Assembly: GCA_029962745.1 (NCBI GenBank)
Contig: CM057152.1
Span: 20,414,324-20,478,323, forward strand
Direction: 5' to 3'
Origin: Echinometra lucunter
Taxonomy: Eukaryota; Echinodermata; Echinoidea; Camarodonta; Echinometridae
Length of the DNA stretch: 64,000 nucleotides
Positions 41,771-54,477 of this stretch are shown piece after piece (position 1 is the stretch's first letter; every line of letters begins with the position of its first letter). The notes beneath the pieces are model-generated. The model made no database searches. It was not told where the DNA came from and saw nothing but the letters and a program-made list of their open reading frames with translations. The translations under genes were made by a program, and so were the position numbers.

Positions 41771-44445
41771 TCACAGGTCGGTCTGTCGAGCTCTAGCGCT
41801 TCCTCTCCCGTGATGAGGGTGATGAGCGAACGCCTTCGTGAGACGTCGCCCCATCCTACCGATACGCGATTCGGGAGGGGGAGGTTCCCCCTCCATGGCC
41901 TCCTGGGGCATGGGTGTGGTCAGCCGACCACATAGGAGGCCGAGGAGCTGGATGATGAAGCCACAGAGTTCGAAGACCGTGATGAGAGACATGCCAGCAA
42001 AGAAGCCCATGATACCTCCGATCCCTCCCAGTAGACTACCGAACTGTGTATGAGGAAGAAAATAAGAAAACAGACTCTGAGGATTTGTAGGAGTCCGTAA
42101 TCCAATTTCTTTTCTCTTTTCCTCTTGTTTTTTCCTTGTCTCTCCCTCTCTCTATCCTCCTTTTTTGTCTCCTCTCCCTCTCCCCCTCTCTTTCTAGCTA
42201 CAGCAATGTTCCTCATGGACCATTGGTCTGCTTTTGTCTATAGCAAATTACTCAAAGGTGTCAAACTTTACTTTCAGTAATAACAAATAATCCAGTTTAT
42301 GATTGACAACACTGTTTCCCCTCTTCTCTCTTGGGATATTTCTGCAGGAATCAATACAGCAAATTGCACAAAGGTTGTCAAAAATGACTTTCAATTATAT
42401 TAAGCAATGCAATTAATTTTATGATTCAAAACACTATGTTTCCCTTCCTCTCTCTTGGGATATTTCTACCGCAATATGAGGAAATGCAATGATTAAATGT
42501 GATTTCTTCGAATCAAAAAGTAAAGATATAAAGCGATCCATGGCGCGGTCCATATAGGATAAATTCCCCAAACTCCTCTTGGGCAGTCTACCAGTATCTG
42601 AGAGATATACCTACGATAGGCAAATGATGTCGCTTCAAAGGGCCAAGGCATCAAGATCATTTATCTTGTTTGCCTTGGCTCAACACTCTGACGAAACATG
42701 CACTGTCTTCAATGCATAGGTCCACATCTTGATATGGGCAGTGTCTATAAAGCAAATTTCATCATAGGGGATTTTCAAATATGAATTGCATAACAAGGTA
42801 GATGGATCACAATAAAGGCACCCTTACAACGCTGATCAAGCGTTGATCGGTTATAATACTTAAGGACCTAAATTTAATTCTGCTATTGACAGGATCACTA
42901 GAATCACATCTGTTCATTTTTGTTTATTTCTTTAACGTTTTTGAAAGAACATATCCTTTTCTTGGTTTATGAAATTTGAAAAAAAAAAAACACTACGAAA
43001 TAATTTTTGACAGACAAGCCAAAGAGTCACCAGGCAAAGTACACTCTAAAAATATTGGGTAAAAATGTGAAATGAGGGCAGGGCCGTACGCAGAAAATTT
43101 TTCCTGGGGGGGGGGGGGGGGGCAAGACGCGTAAAAATTTTCGAAGAAACTCAAAAGCGAGGGAGCAAAGTGACCGAGCTCATCATGGGGGCGCTTTTGC
43201 ATTTTTAAAAGTGAAATTGAAGGATTTGGTGCAGACTTTTGGTGAATTTTGTAAAAATTTTCAGTAAAAAAAGGTAAGTTTTCAAAATATCGGGGGGGGG
43301 GGGGGGGGCAACTTCCCCCCCCCCCGCTGCGTACGGCCATGCATGAGGGTATTTATGTGTCCAACCAACTTTTGGCATTTGGGGGGGGGGGGGGTAGCAT
43401 TTCTTTCTTTCCAATTTGGTGGAATTTTTGCCCATTCTAAAGTAATTACTGCTTATTTTACCCCAACTGGACAATATGCTTCCCGCACTGGGTAGAAATG
43501 ATGCCCAAACTGGTTGGATAAAAAATTACCCTCATGCTGCTTAAAATTTTACCAAGTATTTTTACTGTGTTTTTTCTTACCGTGTATTTGGGCATCTGAG
43601 TGTATGATTCGTAATTCAGCTTCTCGTAAAAGATTTCGACTCGAACTAAGTTTTTCCTGTTAGAAAGGAAAGGATAGTTGGATGTATGCAATTTTCTAAA
43701 GGGAATTTTCGGTTTAAAATATGATTATGATTTGTCTAAAACAATGAATTGCCAAAAGTTGATATAAGATACTCCTAGAACTACATGTTGGCCATCTTTT
43801 TTTTTAATCCAACTTAAGACTATATAAGTTTATTGGTATGTCTGTAAAATAAAACTAAAAAGTAGGAGAGGAATATATTATGTCATTACTTGGAAAAAGG
43901 GGGAAAAGATCAAAATGAAATACACAGAGAAAAGAGAGGACAGTGAGGTTACCTTCTGAACGATGCATCCATTGTCATATTTCCCGCCTTTCTGTTTTTC
44001 TTGTTTAACTTCTTCTTCAGATGTGCCTTAAAAGAATTGAAAAGTGTTATAATTATTATGACGTATGTGATATCTTTTCACAGTGCGTAATGAGAAATGA
44101 AATAGTTGACTGGTTATTATACCAAATGAAAGATCCTCTTCCCCTAATGAAATCCCTGAATTATGCTGAATCAACACCGGTTGAAAAATGAGAGATAAGA
44201 ACTACCCTTCCACAGCGCTGTCGAAATTTCTTCTACGCAAGATACTCCATAAGCACCTATGAAAAAAAAAAATCATTGTATATAATACCACTGAAATATC
44301 CTCTATATTTTCTTCGATACTTTCGACACAAACATCTCCTTTATATGATTTTATTAAGATTTTTCAAGATGGGGATAAAACTTAGTAAGACAAGACTATT
44401 AAAGGTTTAGAAAGTCCCTAAATAGTTTATTTTTTTCATAATTTG

Positions 44446-44476
<31 letters not shown>

Positions 44477-47400
44477 GGCGCCTTTAACAAGTTCAGGATT
44501 AAATCAAAACTGACAAAAGTATAAACTTACGTCAGCGCTCTCTGTCGGCCATTTCGAAAATGATGCGAATCTCTCGAAGTCGATCTCTCTGTGAATTAAT
44601 ATGTAAGTAATCTAGATTAAGTTTCTTTTGATATGATTTTCATCTCGCGTTCACTATAACAATCATGGCCTTCTTTAGCCAAAGAAGAGTTCTAATATTG
44701 GAAAGCCTCACAAAATGCCATACCATACTTTCTTTGTAAATTTGCTTTCTTGCAGTCTTGTGTACTATGGTGAGAAGTGCAAATTATCAGGATATCGAAT
44801 TCTAGCATAATACAAATAACAAGATAATTCATAGAGCAATGTGTGAAACACTGCGTATCATGGAACTTCTCGTCTTATTTGATGGAAAATAAATAGTTAA
44901 GAAACTAAAACGTTTATCCAGCATAACAGAATGAAATATCTATAAGGTTAATTGGGGAAACGATCCTTTTCGAGAACCAAGAATTGAATAACCGTATCAA
45001 ACAGAAAGAAAATATTTATACAATATTTTAAAAAAAATTGAATTTGTTTAATACCTGCATGGTGAGACACATCGGCAACCAAGTTTGTCATCCATTGCCA
45101 TCTGATCAACTCTATGCTGACATGCATCTAAAACATAAAATTCAAATGAATGAATCTAAACCTATATGAAGTATTCTTGTCTTATCACTACTCTAAAATA
45201 CTGATCTCATTCACTTGGATATCAAGAGATAGTTAGTAAATAAACGGTGTGAAATGTAAATTGATAACGACATTTTGACTTTCTCCGCCGATATTTTCTT
45301 ATTGACAAGGTAAAGAACAACAATAATTTTAAATGGCTAAAAAAAAAAGACAAAAAGACAACAAAAACAAAACAAAACAAAACAAAAACACACACCTAGG
45401 ATGTATTCAAATAAGGTATAAAAAGAAATTACAATTCTTTAAAGACATCTAAAATGCATTTCTTTAAATAAAAAAGGGGCATGAATCTAATATCTAGGAC
45501 AAGTTGCTGCATTCTTTTTCTGGTATTTTAGCTCATGGTAACAAATACAGAGTTATGAAAATGAAATGACGATGAAATGTCGGAAATTAGAGCTTTAATA
45601 ACCTTGATGTGGATCCAGTGTGCTGCACAGTGTAGTATTGCCCATGACGTCGGTGACACAGCCACATTCATACCGCAGTTTTCTCTGATAGCATGCGTTC
45701 AGACAGGCTCGTAAGGAGTAGTCGTAACCCTTGGTGAATTCGGATGGGTCGGGATGGTTCTTCTTCCGGCAACCGCTGTAACGTCCACTTAATCTGGTAA
45801 TATTCCGCTAGAAATATAATAATGATAATAATAATAATAATAAGAAGAAGAAGATGAAAAAGAAGAAAAAGAAGAAGACCCCCCCCCCCTTAATTCAAGT
45901 GCAACAAAATGGTGACAAATGTAATGGAAATATTGCAAGTAATGGAAGATTTATTTAAATTTCGATAGCAAGAACCTGCATGCCATCGAGATAGAAAAGA
46001 GTCAATTAATTTATATGTCATCTAAAGTTGAACACTGCGAAGTTAGCTGAAAGTACTTGCGAGGGGAAAGAGTCTTACTTGAAAAAAATGCCATTAAAGC
46101 ATGTAACAGTTTTATGAGGAAATCATTTACAGATCCATAAAATCTGATCTTATTTCATTATGTAAAGAAATGAAAAGGAGGGACTACTTAAGTGATATAC
46201 GTATATCTAAAGAAGCCAGTCTATAGGCAATAACTGAGTCATAATTTTGATGGAAAGTCGGAAGAGAGAAGGGGAGTCATTTGTGATTTAATTGATGAGA
46301 GTCACGTCCCTGTACCTAGCGGAAAGCAATGGTTTAAATTTCATATAGTCCAAAGTAAATGGGTTATAATGCACAAATCATGCACTTCATCAAGTATGAA
46401 GGGAGAGCTGATCAATTTGAGTAGGGGCGTTTTTAGGGGACATCTGATTCGATGTAGATTTTAGTATTGTCCTTGAATATAGAAATGAAATCACATGTTA
46501 AAAATCATTCGGTTGTTTAAATTATGAACGTAACTGTTGTTTTAAAAAAATTGTATGTAAAACATAATATGGGGATCTTTTTAAACAACTGTTGGTAGGT
46601 TAATATTTCAAACAACCTTATGATTTTTAAACAATAAGTATTCTAACAGTGTCATCATATAATTTATCCTGCTATCTTAAAATTGCGTCATGATCCTAGC
46701 AAGTGTAACCACACAATACAATACAATGATTATATTCATATAGCGCTCTTACGAACCATCTACCGTTTCAAAGTGCCTTACATAGCTGATTTATAATAAT
46801 GAAAAAGGAAAACAACAAAATAAAAACAAGAATGATATTGTTGTTCATCAGAATTACGTGATACCCTTTTCAGGAATTATTATAATTATCATAATCATTT
46901 TAATTTTTATCTTTACTATATAAAAACTAGCACAAAATATGCATGCAGAGTGACACTGTGACAGATGAAAGATATGGAACAAGATTAGACGGAAGGACAC
47001 GTCCGTTAACAAAAGAGAAATTCTTCCCAGTCGCCCGCATCAGACATAATGCAATTCCGAGAAATATAATAGATGCTGCATGACATACACGACATACATA
47101 TATAATTGTACAATATCATAAAAACCATAATGCAGCATTAAAAATATGCCAGATGTAAATAAGATTCCGGAAACACTGCTAATCATCAAAACTGATTATT
47201 GCATGAAACCATCTGCTTGTTTGATGATTAAGATCTTGTGAATAAGAGGAAGCAATATTTTTATATCATAGATCCACTATTAAAAAAATGAAGAATGAAG
47301 AAAAAGACAAAGAAGAAGAAGAAGAAGAAGAAGAAGAAGAAGAAAAGGAAGGAGAAGAAGAAGAAGTAGTAGTAGTAGTAGAAGAAGAAGAAGAAGAAGA

Positions 47401-50400
47401 AGAAAAGAATTAGAAGAAGAGGAATAAAATTTAGAGAAAAAAGCGCAATTTTCAGATTCATGCATATTCGTTTTCATTGTAAATAGCTGTTTTCTAGTTT
47501 GTGCACATAGAAATCTTCACCATATACGGAAGATATTTCGATATAGTCAAATTTTTACACTTCCGGTGAATTCACGGTTACATTTTAATTACATTTTTAC
47601 AATTTTTACATTTTAATTTAGTTTTTGCTACACTGTATTATCCAAGAGAGTGTCCATGGTATAACAAGGGAATATATTTAAAAAGGTGTTATTTGTCATC
47701 AGTATTAGATTTTGCGTGCCCCTCCCCATGTTGAAGATGATAATGGTGGATAAAAATTCTCCCCTGGATGAGAAGAAAATATTCACCTGTCGTAGTCCAA
47801 TGGATGTCAGCGTGCCTGTAGAAGCGGTGATTCCCTCGTCTTCTGGGAATGGGCGGGCATTGGGTTCATGAATAGCCACCCGTACCCCAGATTGGTGGGA
47901 TAGGAGACCGATGTACTCGGATTGGTCCGTGAAGAGGGTCAGGTGGAGTCCTGGAAGAAGACATTAGCACGGAAAATTTTCATCTACATGCTAATTATAG
48001 CTCACCGCACACCTTACGATCCGACTGGTCTGCGACTGGTCCGCGACCGGTCTGCGAACGGTCTGGGACTGAGTGAGAGGAGATGTGACGTCACAGCTCT
48101 TACCAGCTGGTGAGTCGCAGATTAGTCAGAGACAAATCGCAAGGGCAATCGTTATGATTTGACATGTCGAATCTTTACATCTGGATCGCAGGCTCAATCC
48201 AACTTTCAGCCAAACAGACAGCAGTACTGATATAAGAACTGATATAGTCGGATCGCAAGATGTGCGGTGTCGAGGCTTATGAATGCCATGCGATTCGTCT
48301 CCTCTCACTCAGTCGCAGACCGCTCGCGGACCAGTCGGATCGTAACAAATCGAACATAACTACAGTAATAGTCAAAAGTTCTATCAGGCTCTTAAAAACA
48401 AAGAATGTGGAAAATTCTTCATCAACTTTAATTTTGCTACAAAATGTCCTTTTATCAACATAGTTTTGTCAATACTCTTAAAAACGATTCAGTTAAAACT
48501 GACTGAACGAAAGGGTCAGCAGGGTCCAACTATTATTTTTGTCATTTTTTACTATTTTCTACTCGTATTTTGACTAGTAGACAGTTTTGACTAGAATATA
48601 GTGAGATATTTAACTAGACATGTTAGCTGCACCCAGCTGACCCTTTATCTAGTCATTTTGACTGAATCGTTTTTAGAGTGAATGCTTTTGTCAACCCTTC
48701 TACAAAATATGGAAAAGTGGTAGAGTAGGGTTAGCGACAGAATTATTATATTGTTATCTCAGTACGGTTGGGCATGAGTGAATTTGTGATATAATTGATG
48801 ATGATTCTTTTTTTATCTTTATCTTTAAAGAATATTTCACATAATAATCATGATAATTCAAAACAATCTCTAAAGTGTGTTGTAACCAATAACCATATCC
48901 AATTAAAATGCATCATTTAAATTGTTGAAAGATAAGTCACCTGGAATTGCCAAAATTCTTTGTTCAACCGGTGTAAAATTTGCATGAGTTACGTTTTACT
49001 AAATATATCGGGTATTTGTTGCCAGTTTAGAAATTACTCCCCAGAAAAACAATTTTTTTTTTTGTAAAGAGTGATTTTTAATTTTTTTTTTAAAATAAAG
49101 AGTGAAATTTCTATTTGAAAGCATAATTACCAATCCAGAAAGTAAGATTAACAATGATAGTAACCTACCATACCGGGAGCCGATCTTTCCTGTTTCCAGA
49201 ATGGACTTGTTTTCTCCGGGCCGATTGAAGGTAAAACAGTTGCCGTATTGAGAATTTTGAGTAGTTGTGAAATTCCTAATATAAAAAATGAATAAAATAA
49301 AAAATGAAGTACAATAATTATGAACATTTCAGAAGCGAATAACCTTTCACTGCACATGACTTGTATGGCGCTAATCCCTTGGTCAGTATCATGACCGCCT
49401 TTAATATCTTGACTTTTAGATACATAACACGTTGTCAGTTACCTCGGATTTGAAAAGGCGCTGTGATACAGAAAATACCTTTTAGTATCGCGGAATTCAA
49501 AATAGTCATATTTCTTTAAAACACACACAGATACAGACACGCAGACAACACCCACACTGCACATGGTTTGGGTGTGAATTTTACTAAGGCACATTCCTAG
49601 TCGGGTGATGATATCAAACATTACAATTATCTTAGGTTAATTCTCCAACATCACATCTTGGCATATTCTATTCTCTTTCCTTTGCCTGTATGGCGCAATT
49701 TAGTCTTTCCATGAATTTAATTAATTTCAGTTGTAAGAATTATCGACAAGCATGATAACACGGATATTTTTCCTATGCTTACCTGTAATCGCAATAATGC
49801 TGATTGAATGAACACTGTAGAATAAAATCTTCTACTTGATGACCAAGTTTACTAAGTTCATCTCTTGATGGATTCACAGATCCTATAAAATCTTGAAAAT
49901 CATCAGATTCTGACAATTGCAGAAGATAACCCCAGTTTGAATTGTCATTCTCCACCGGGGCACCAATCAACGGGATGGCAGGGGCAGGGAGGTTGTTCAC
50001 GCTACGTAGTGATGATGAGCGTTTATTCGTCCCCTGCCAAGTATTACTTCGCTTTCGACGACGAGCATCGGGATTGTCAACGTCCACGACGATCGTGGTA
50101 TCTGGAGTCGATGTCGTTTCCAAATCTTCAGCGGCGGTTGAAGACCCTTCATCATGAAGAGGTGGGCTCGTGCTACTTGGAGCGCTGGTCTGTGGAACTT
50201 GCGATGCCGTCGAAGGCGTCATCATAGTCTTAGATGCTGATGTCGAGGGTAGTATGACGTGATCGTCGCCTTCAATGACGCTCTCATCCAGTCCAAGATT
50301 CAATATGGTTACATGGCGGTCCATTTCCAACAGAGGTTCGAAACGCGTACCTGCAAGCTTCGATCGACGCAACCTGTTCATATTACAGACGGTGACAGCG

Positions 50401-50759
50401 GGAAAGGTGAGTTTGTTATTCGTTACCATATGGATGGTGGTCGTCGATGGACTTCCCCGGTAGTCATCGACCAGGCGGTAGGCTTGCCATACTAGAATAC
50501 ACAAGAATGTAAGTACAGTGAGAAGCCATGTCAGACGGAAGATAGCTCGGGTCGAATCGATCAAGCGACTCATTCCGTGCATGGTGGTGGATTTGCAGAA
50601 GCTTTGAACTACCGAACGCCATGATTTCACCAAGATATCGTTGGTCATCTCTCGGACTAGTGCCTTGGGCTTTTCTAGAACTGCCTTAGGTTTTTCTGTA
50701 GCCGGTGAAGCCTTTGCAGGCTTCTCCTCATCATGTTCATCATCAAGCGGAATTTCCAT
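41771..50759 (-). CDS. DEG/ENaC (epithelial/acid-sensing-type) sodium channel subunit, complete
   Basis: Nine exons join in frame: 50759-49783, 49275-49169, 47950-47787, 45807-45603, 45127-45055, 44588-44531, 44026-43953, 43656-43581 and 42043-41771 (TGA). They give 668 residues. The frame also opens at a TTG nine bases upstream, but the ATG at 50759 (gaaATGG) is the natural start. Visible family marks are the cytoplasmic His-Gly gating motif (TTMHGMSR, 61-62), TM1 (about 74-93), post-TM1 FPAVTVCN (119-126), CSFNQHYC, YGNCFTFN, GLHLTLF, VAIHEPNARPFPEDEGI, a cysteine-rich thumb/knuckle region (ACLNACYQRKLRYECGCV, CRCVSPC), SFSKWPTE, EIFYEKLNYES and TM2 with the GxS filter as GMS (595-597). Such subunits form trimeric, usually amiloride-sensitive Na+ channels in the plasma membrane. 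Odd points are a Ser/Thr/Pro-rich finger insert (about 171-222) followed by RRRKR (233-237), a furin consensus, and a bulky Met inside the filter. Subfamily (ASIC, ENaC-like or peptide-gated) is not decided. Confidence 0.95.
43041..43572. mobile_element. MITE in channel intron 8, split by a nested element
   Basis: Left end acactctaaaaatattgggt and right end accaagtatttttactgtgt are inverses (ACACxxTAAAAATAxTxGGT). Shared gggtaatttttt/aaaaatt and tgagggt/accctca blocks lie inside. The right end stops about 9 bp from the 5' splice site of the exon at 43581. A second element occupies 43082-43339. Confidence 0.75.
43082..43339. mobile_element. Nested GGCCGTACGCAG element with G/C runs
   Basis: Starts ggccgtacgcagaaaa and ends ctgcgtacggcc, a perfect 12-bp inverse. 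It contains long G runs (43106-43122, 43292-43308) and a C run (43314-43325), and agggagcaaagtgaccgagc in the middle. It sits inside the MITE at 43041-43572. No protein. Confidence 0.8.
44449..44475. repeat. CA microsatellite in a channel intron
   Basis: About thirteen CA units. No functional sign. Confidence 0.95.
46705..46800. repeat. tatagcgct-type dispersed repeat
   Basis: The segment gattatattcatatagcgct, then aaagtgccttacatagctg, resembles the 3' UTR of the LINE at 28846 (tttatatagcgcttaatac). It is a short fragment in an intron of the channel gene, probably a LINE/SINE 3' end. Confidence 0.5.
47305..47404. repeat. GAA microsatellite with GTA block
   Basis: Two GAA tracts flank six GTA units over about 100 bp. 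It lies in a channel intron about 385 bp downstream (minus sense) of the exon ending at 47787. Confidence 0.95.
48003..48350. mobile_element. GCGACTGGTC-rich inverted-repeat element
   Basis: caccgcacaccttacgatcc at the left is inverted at 48247-48269 (gtcggatcgcaagatgtgcg). A further inverted block, cagaccgctcgcggaccagtcggatcg, follows to 48347 and matches the inner part at 48020-48070. It looks like an element with a duplicated or nested end, in intron 2 of the channel gene. A similar gcgac-rich stretch is at 61018-61455. Confidence 0.6.
48473..48682. mobile_element. MITE with CTAAAAACGATTCAG termini
   Basis: ctcttaaaaacgattcagtt at the left and gactgaatcgtttttagag at the right are inverses, and gggtcagcagggt / acccagctgaccc pair inside. 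About 210 bp, non-coding, in an intron of the channel gene. Confidence 0.8.
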
Positions 50760-50768
50760 TTCTATCAA

Positions 50769-51402
50769 GCACTGCTAACCTTTGTTAGAGTAATCCTGAT
50801 GTGCTTTTAAAAAGATTATTGCAAGTAGGTAGCCTTAGAAAGGGGAAATATGCGATTATATAATATGTCTTTTCTTATGGTGACAGAATGATAATTGTCA
50901 ACGTCGGAAATGTTGGATGATAAGAATAAAATCAGACATCACAAAAAAATTTCATGCCTCAAATCTATCCAGTTTTAAGCAGGAGTTCAATTTGGAAGGC
51001 CTTAAAAACCCTAACAAGTCCTTCCGCAGCAAATCAAAATTTAATGCAAGTTTTTACTGATCGTCATTTTGTTGCAACTATTATCCAAGGATACTTTGCG
51101 ATAAGACGGTACATTTATTTCATCCGTTTTCAAATGGTGCACAGAAAAGAGATAGCTCTCCTTAGAATAATCTCACTTTAAAACAGCAAACTCCTTTATT
51201 AAGTCACAACATCCAGCCAGGAGACAGTATAATGCAACCGTTAGTCTGTCGATCAAGTCCAGACTAATGTGGGTATAGGAAGATGAGGAGGAGGGAACTC
51301 CACAACACTCTGTCGAGCTGTCGATGGGATGATCGTTTATCGTTTGCTTTAATTTGAATCAAGTAATTGGTAGATGACCTGGGCGGTTCCTTCATCGCCA
51401 GT
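50769..51402. other. 5' flank of the channel gene
   Basis: Upstream (minus sense) of the start codon. It should contain the 5' UTR and promoter, but I see no decisive TATA box or initiator and no extra exon. Confidence 0.5.
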
Positions 51403-51403
51403 G

Positions 51404-51472
51404 GCGTAACTATAGTATGAAAGAGCATGGGAGGGCGCGTGCTATTTATCAAATCTTTTAAAAAGGAGAATG

Positions 51473-51534
<62 letters not shown>

Positions 51535-51795
51535 GAAGAGGGAGAGAAAGAGAGGGAGAGAGAGAGTGAAAGAAAAAGTAGGAGAGAGATGAGGGAGAGC
51601 AAGAGGGAGAGAGAGAGAGAGAAAAAAAAAGAGTGGGGGGGGGGGGTGAATGCAAAATGGAAGGGGAAAGGGAAAGGGACACGAAATGTGTCAATGTCTA
51701 TATGCATTTCTTCCATTAAGTACGACCACCGCCTCCCCCCACGCATGATGCCGATGCCCCCTTGCCGTCTGGACTCACACTACACCACTGCTTTC
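51404..51795. mobile_element. CAGTGGCGTA-ended element with GA microsatellite
   Basis: Left end gccagtggcgtaactatagt has an imperfect inverse at the right, actacaccactgct (agcagtggtgtagt when inverted). The interior is GA microsatellite (51478-51530 and following) plus a G run. CAGTGGCGTA ends are common to DNA transposons of several animals. The family is not assigned. Confidence 0.5.
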
Positions 51796-52299
51796 CCTAT
51801 GATTGCGCAAAGTTAAAACGGTTGGAAATACCGTGTAATGAAAAGATCGTTTGAGCTAGTCTGTGCAGGTTGAAAAAAAAAAGCCTTTGAAAGCCAACAC
51901 GAGAAGATCGTCATGATGAACAATCATTTAAGGTCGCAGCATTCCAAGACTCGTTCGTTTCGTCTATTTTCCGCTAATTAGATCCACGCCCGTGATCATC
52001 TATCTCGGTGAATTAATGGCAAGCCTGGCATCAGGATGATATCATCTGAGTAAAGCGAATTGCACACCATACGATTTGGAAGCAATCTCTTACAAAATAT
52101 CTTAAATATCGATGTTCTGAAGAGCCCAGTTTGTCGCAGTGAATTATTAATAACCGTGACCACGGTCGCAGATTCATTCACTGTATGCATTGTTTATTCA
52201 TAAATTTCTTTCTAACTCCTTCCCAAAGGATACTATTACTTCAGGCATTAATGCATATTACATTTCACTGATATGTTTGTAAGTATTGTATGTATATTT

Positions 52300-52385
52300 G
52301 TTTTTTTTCTTCATCTCAGGGCCCTCGAGGATAGCATTTTTAATAACTGATGAGGCTATCCTGAATAAATAAAACTGGAAAAAAA
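52300..52385 (+). repeat. LINE 3' UTR fragment
   Basis: Sequence ending gaggctatcctgaataaata, then an A-rich end, is typical of LINE 3' UTRs. There is no protein portion. Confidence 0.4.
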
Positions 52386-53142
52386 GAAGAAATATATCAT
52401 GCTTACGACGATCTTCATTATTTTTCTCATGCTATTTAATGTCCTCTTAACTCTTGACATTATCTCTTTACTTATAGAACTATTTTATTGTTAAACTTTG
52501 TTAACCATTGTATTAGATCTGATCGGTAAAAAGGTCATAGCCGTGTTTTTAAATATCGTTAGAAATTAATCAATCAAGAACTCATCGTGCCATCTCATTG
52601 CATGCCATCAAAACATGCGCACTAGACAGAAGTTTCATTCTAACCGGAGTCCGCTTGTGGAATTCCCTCACTGGCCATGTTGAAGGAAAGAAAATGAAAA
52701 AACAACAACAAACAAACAAAACAAACTTGGAAATCAAATAAATTTGGTTTCAAATCAAATCAAATCAAATAGGAAACGTTTCAGATAATGGGTTTCAGGC
52801 CTGGAATTCAAATGCAGAGTACACTGATATCTTTTCAACCTTTAAAAACATGACATGAGTTTGCTATTTAGAATTTGTAATAGTTTGTTCAGTTTTTGTT
52901 TTTGTTTCATATTACATGTAGTTAATCATGTTAATTGGTTGTTTAGAAAAGCAGTGAACCATTGATTGGCCCAGTAGAGCTCAAAGTGAGAGTCTGCTTC
53001 TCAGCAGATTTAATGATTCCATAAAATGTCTGGTGAGGCTCTGGTTTACTTTTACATCGAATAAAAACATTTGTTATCTTATTAAGTTTTTGTTATTGCT
53101 ATTTTATTTAATTTTTTTTAAAGAATTCTTTTATGGTTCCAT

Positions 53143-53340
53143 GACATTTGCTCCGGCGACAATTGCTCCCATGGAAAATCTGAACGTTGAGCCAAACGTA
53201 AAATCTAACCTCAAACCTAACACTAACCCTAATCCTTATCCTCACAGTATTCTGAACCAAAACCCCTATTGCAATCCTAACCCTAACCCTATGTCTTCGG
53301 AGAAATTAAGGCAGGAGCAATTGTCGCCGGAGCAAATGTC
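53143..53340. mobile_element. MITE with GACATTTGCTCC ends and telomere-like interior
   Basis: Ends gacatttgctccggcgacaa and ttgtcgccggagcaaatgtc are perfect inverses and run on into ttgctcc/ggagcaa. The interior contains imperfect CCTAA/CCCTAACCCTAACCCTA repeats. About 200 bp. The short open frame rich in Asn-Pro is the translated repeat. Confidence 0.88.
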
Positions 53341-53489
53341 GTGTCACCTCTTTTATTTCTTCCATTTTTCAAAACAATATCTTCACAAATAATCCGGGTA
53401 ACAAAACATATGTAAGTATATTTACATGCCGGAATCATTATATAAAGAATAACATTACATGTTGATACACTGAAATAAACTTTTTTTTT

Positions 53490-53787
53490 CGTTTATTTTC
53501 CATTTCCAACAAAATATATAAACAGAATACATTCCTTGTACAAAGTACAACAATGAAACTTAACAATAGAATCGTAAATATAATATGAACAACGAGCTAA
53601 GAAAAAGGTTGGTTATGGAGGGGACTGCTGAAAAGCTGTGCTTGTAGATTGCAGCCCCTTATAACTTAGAGTTGTAAAAATAGCGTATCAATAAAAGAAA
53701 AAGAAAAAGAAAAAAGAACACATTGATACATACATCGGATAGATATACATAAAGAAATGAAAGGGGAGAGAAGGAAAGGAGAGGAGA

Positions 53788-53885
<98 letters not shown>

Positions 53886-54024
53886 ACTTTAATTTGAATT
53901 TAAAAAATTAAAACTAAGGGCATTTTTAAATGCTATCATCAAGATTAGTCCAGAGCTTCGGGCCTGCATACGTAAATATGGATTTTGATTTACACGCATG
54001 ATCATATTCATCGTATAATTGAAT
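53490..54024 (-). mobile_element. LINE remnant with GA microsatellites
   Basis: Near 54020-53900 the minus strand reads SKSIFTYAGPKLWTNLDDSI, the GPKLW-type C-terminal LINE motif, then runs into GA-repeat DNA (53793-53881) and an AT-rich 3' UTR-like stretch. The fragment is broken by stops. Confidence 0.6.
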
Positions 54025-54477
54025 CACCGGCGCACAGTGGGCCAGGATAGCTCCAAAGTGCGCCAAAATTCATATTCACTCAGGTTTACTCTAATATTAT
54101 GGTTAAATGATGGGTTTAAGGGTAATCAGATACGTAGAATCCAATGAAAACAATTTCAAACACATGTGACGTCATTAAAACACCGATTTCTGATTGGCTG
54201 CCGAAATCAGTGAGAGCTTATGTCTCTTCTCAATAAACTTTTGCACATTATGTCATTGCTTTTCCCCTCTACATATCTCAGTATAATGTACAGAAAGTCT
54301 TGTATAGGTATGAATGTACAAAGTAATTCTTCAGGTATTATGGAGTTAACGAACACATGATATTGACTGATGAAGTCCGTGCATTCTTTTAGTCCATTTT
54401 TCGTAGGCCTATTGTTCGTAACGTAAGAGGAATGCATTATTTCCGAAGAATTACCTAGAAGAGGAATATATGCAGAT

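Noticed and set aside
44209..44258. Exon-like segment after ttttttcatag in a channel intron
   Set aside because: In the required phase it reaches TAG after seven codons. Joining 44531 directly to 44026 restores the expected DEG/ENaC sequence.
53205..53295. Possible true telomere
   Set aside because: The CCCTAA units are few, imperfect and enclosed by inverted repeats of a MITE.
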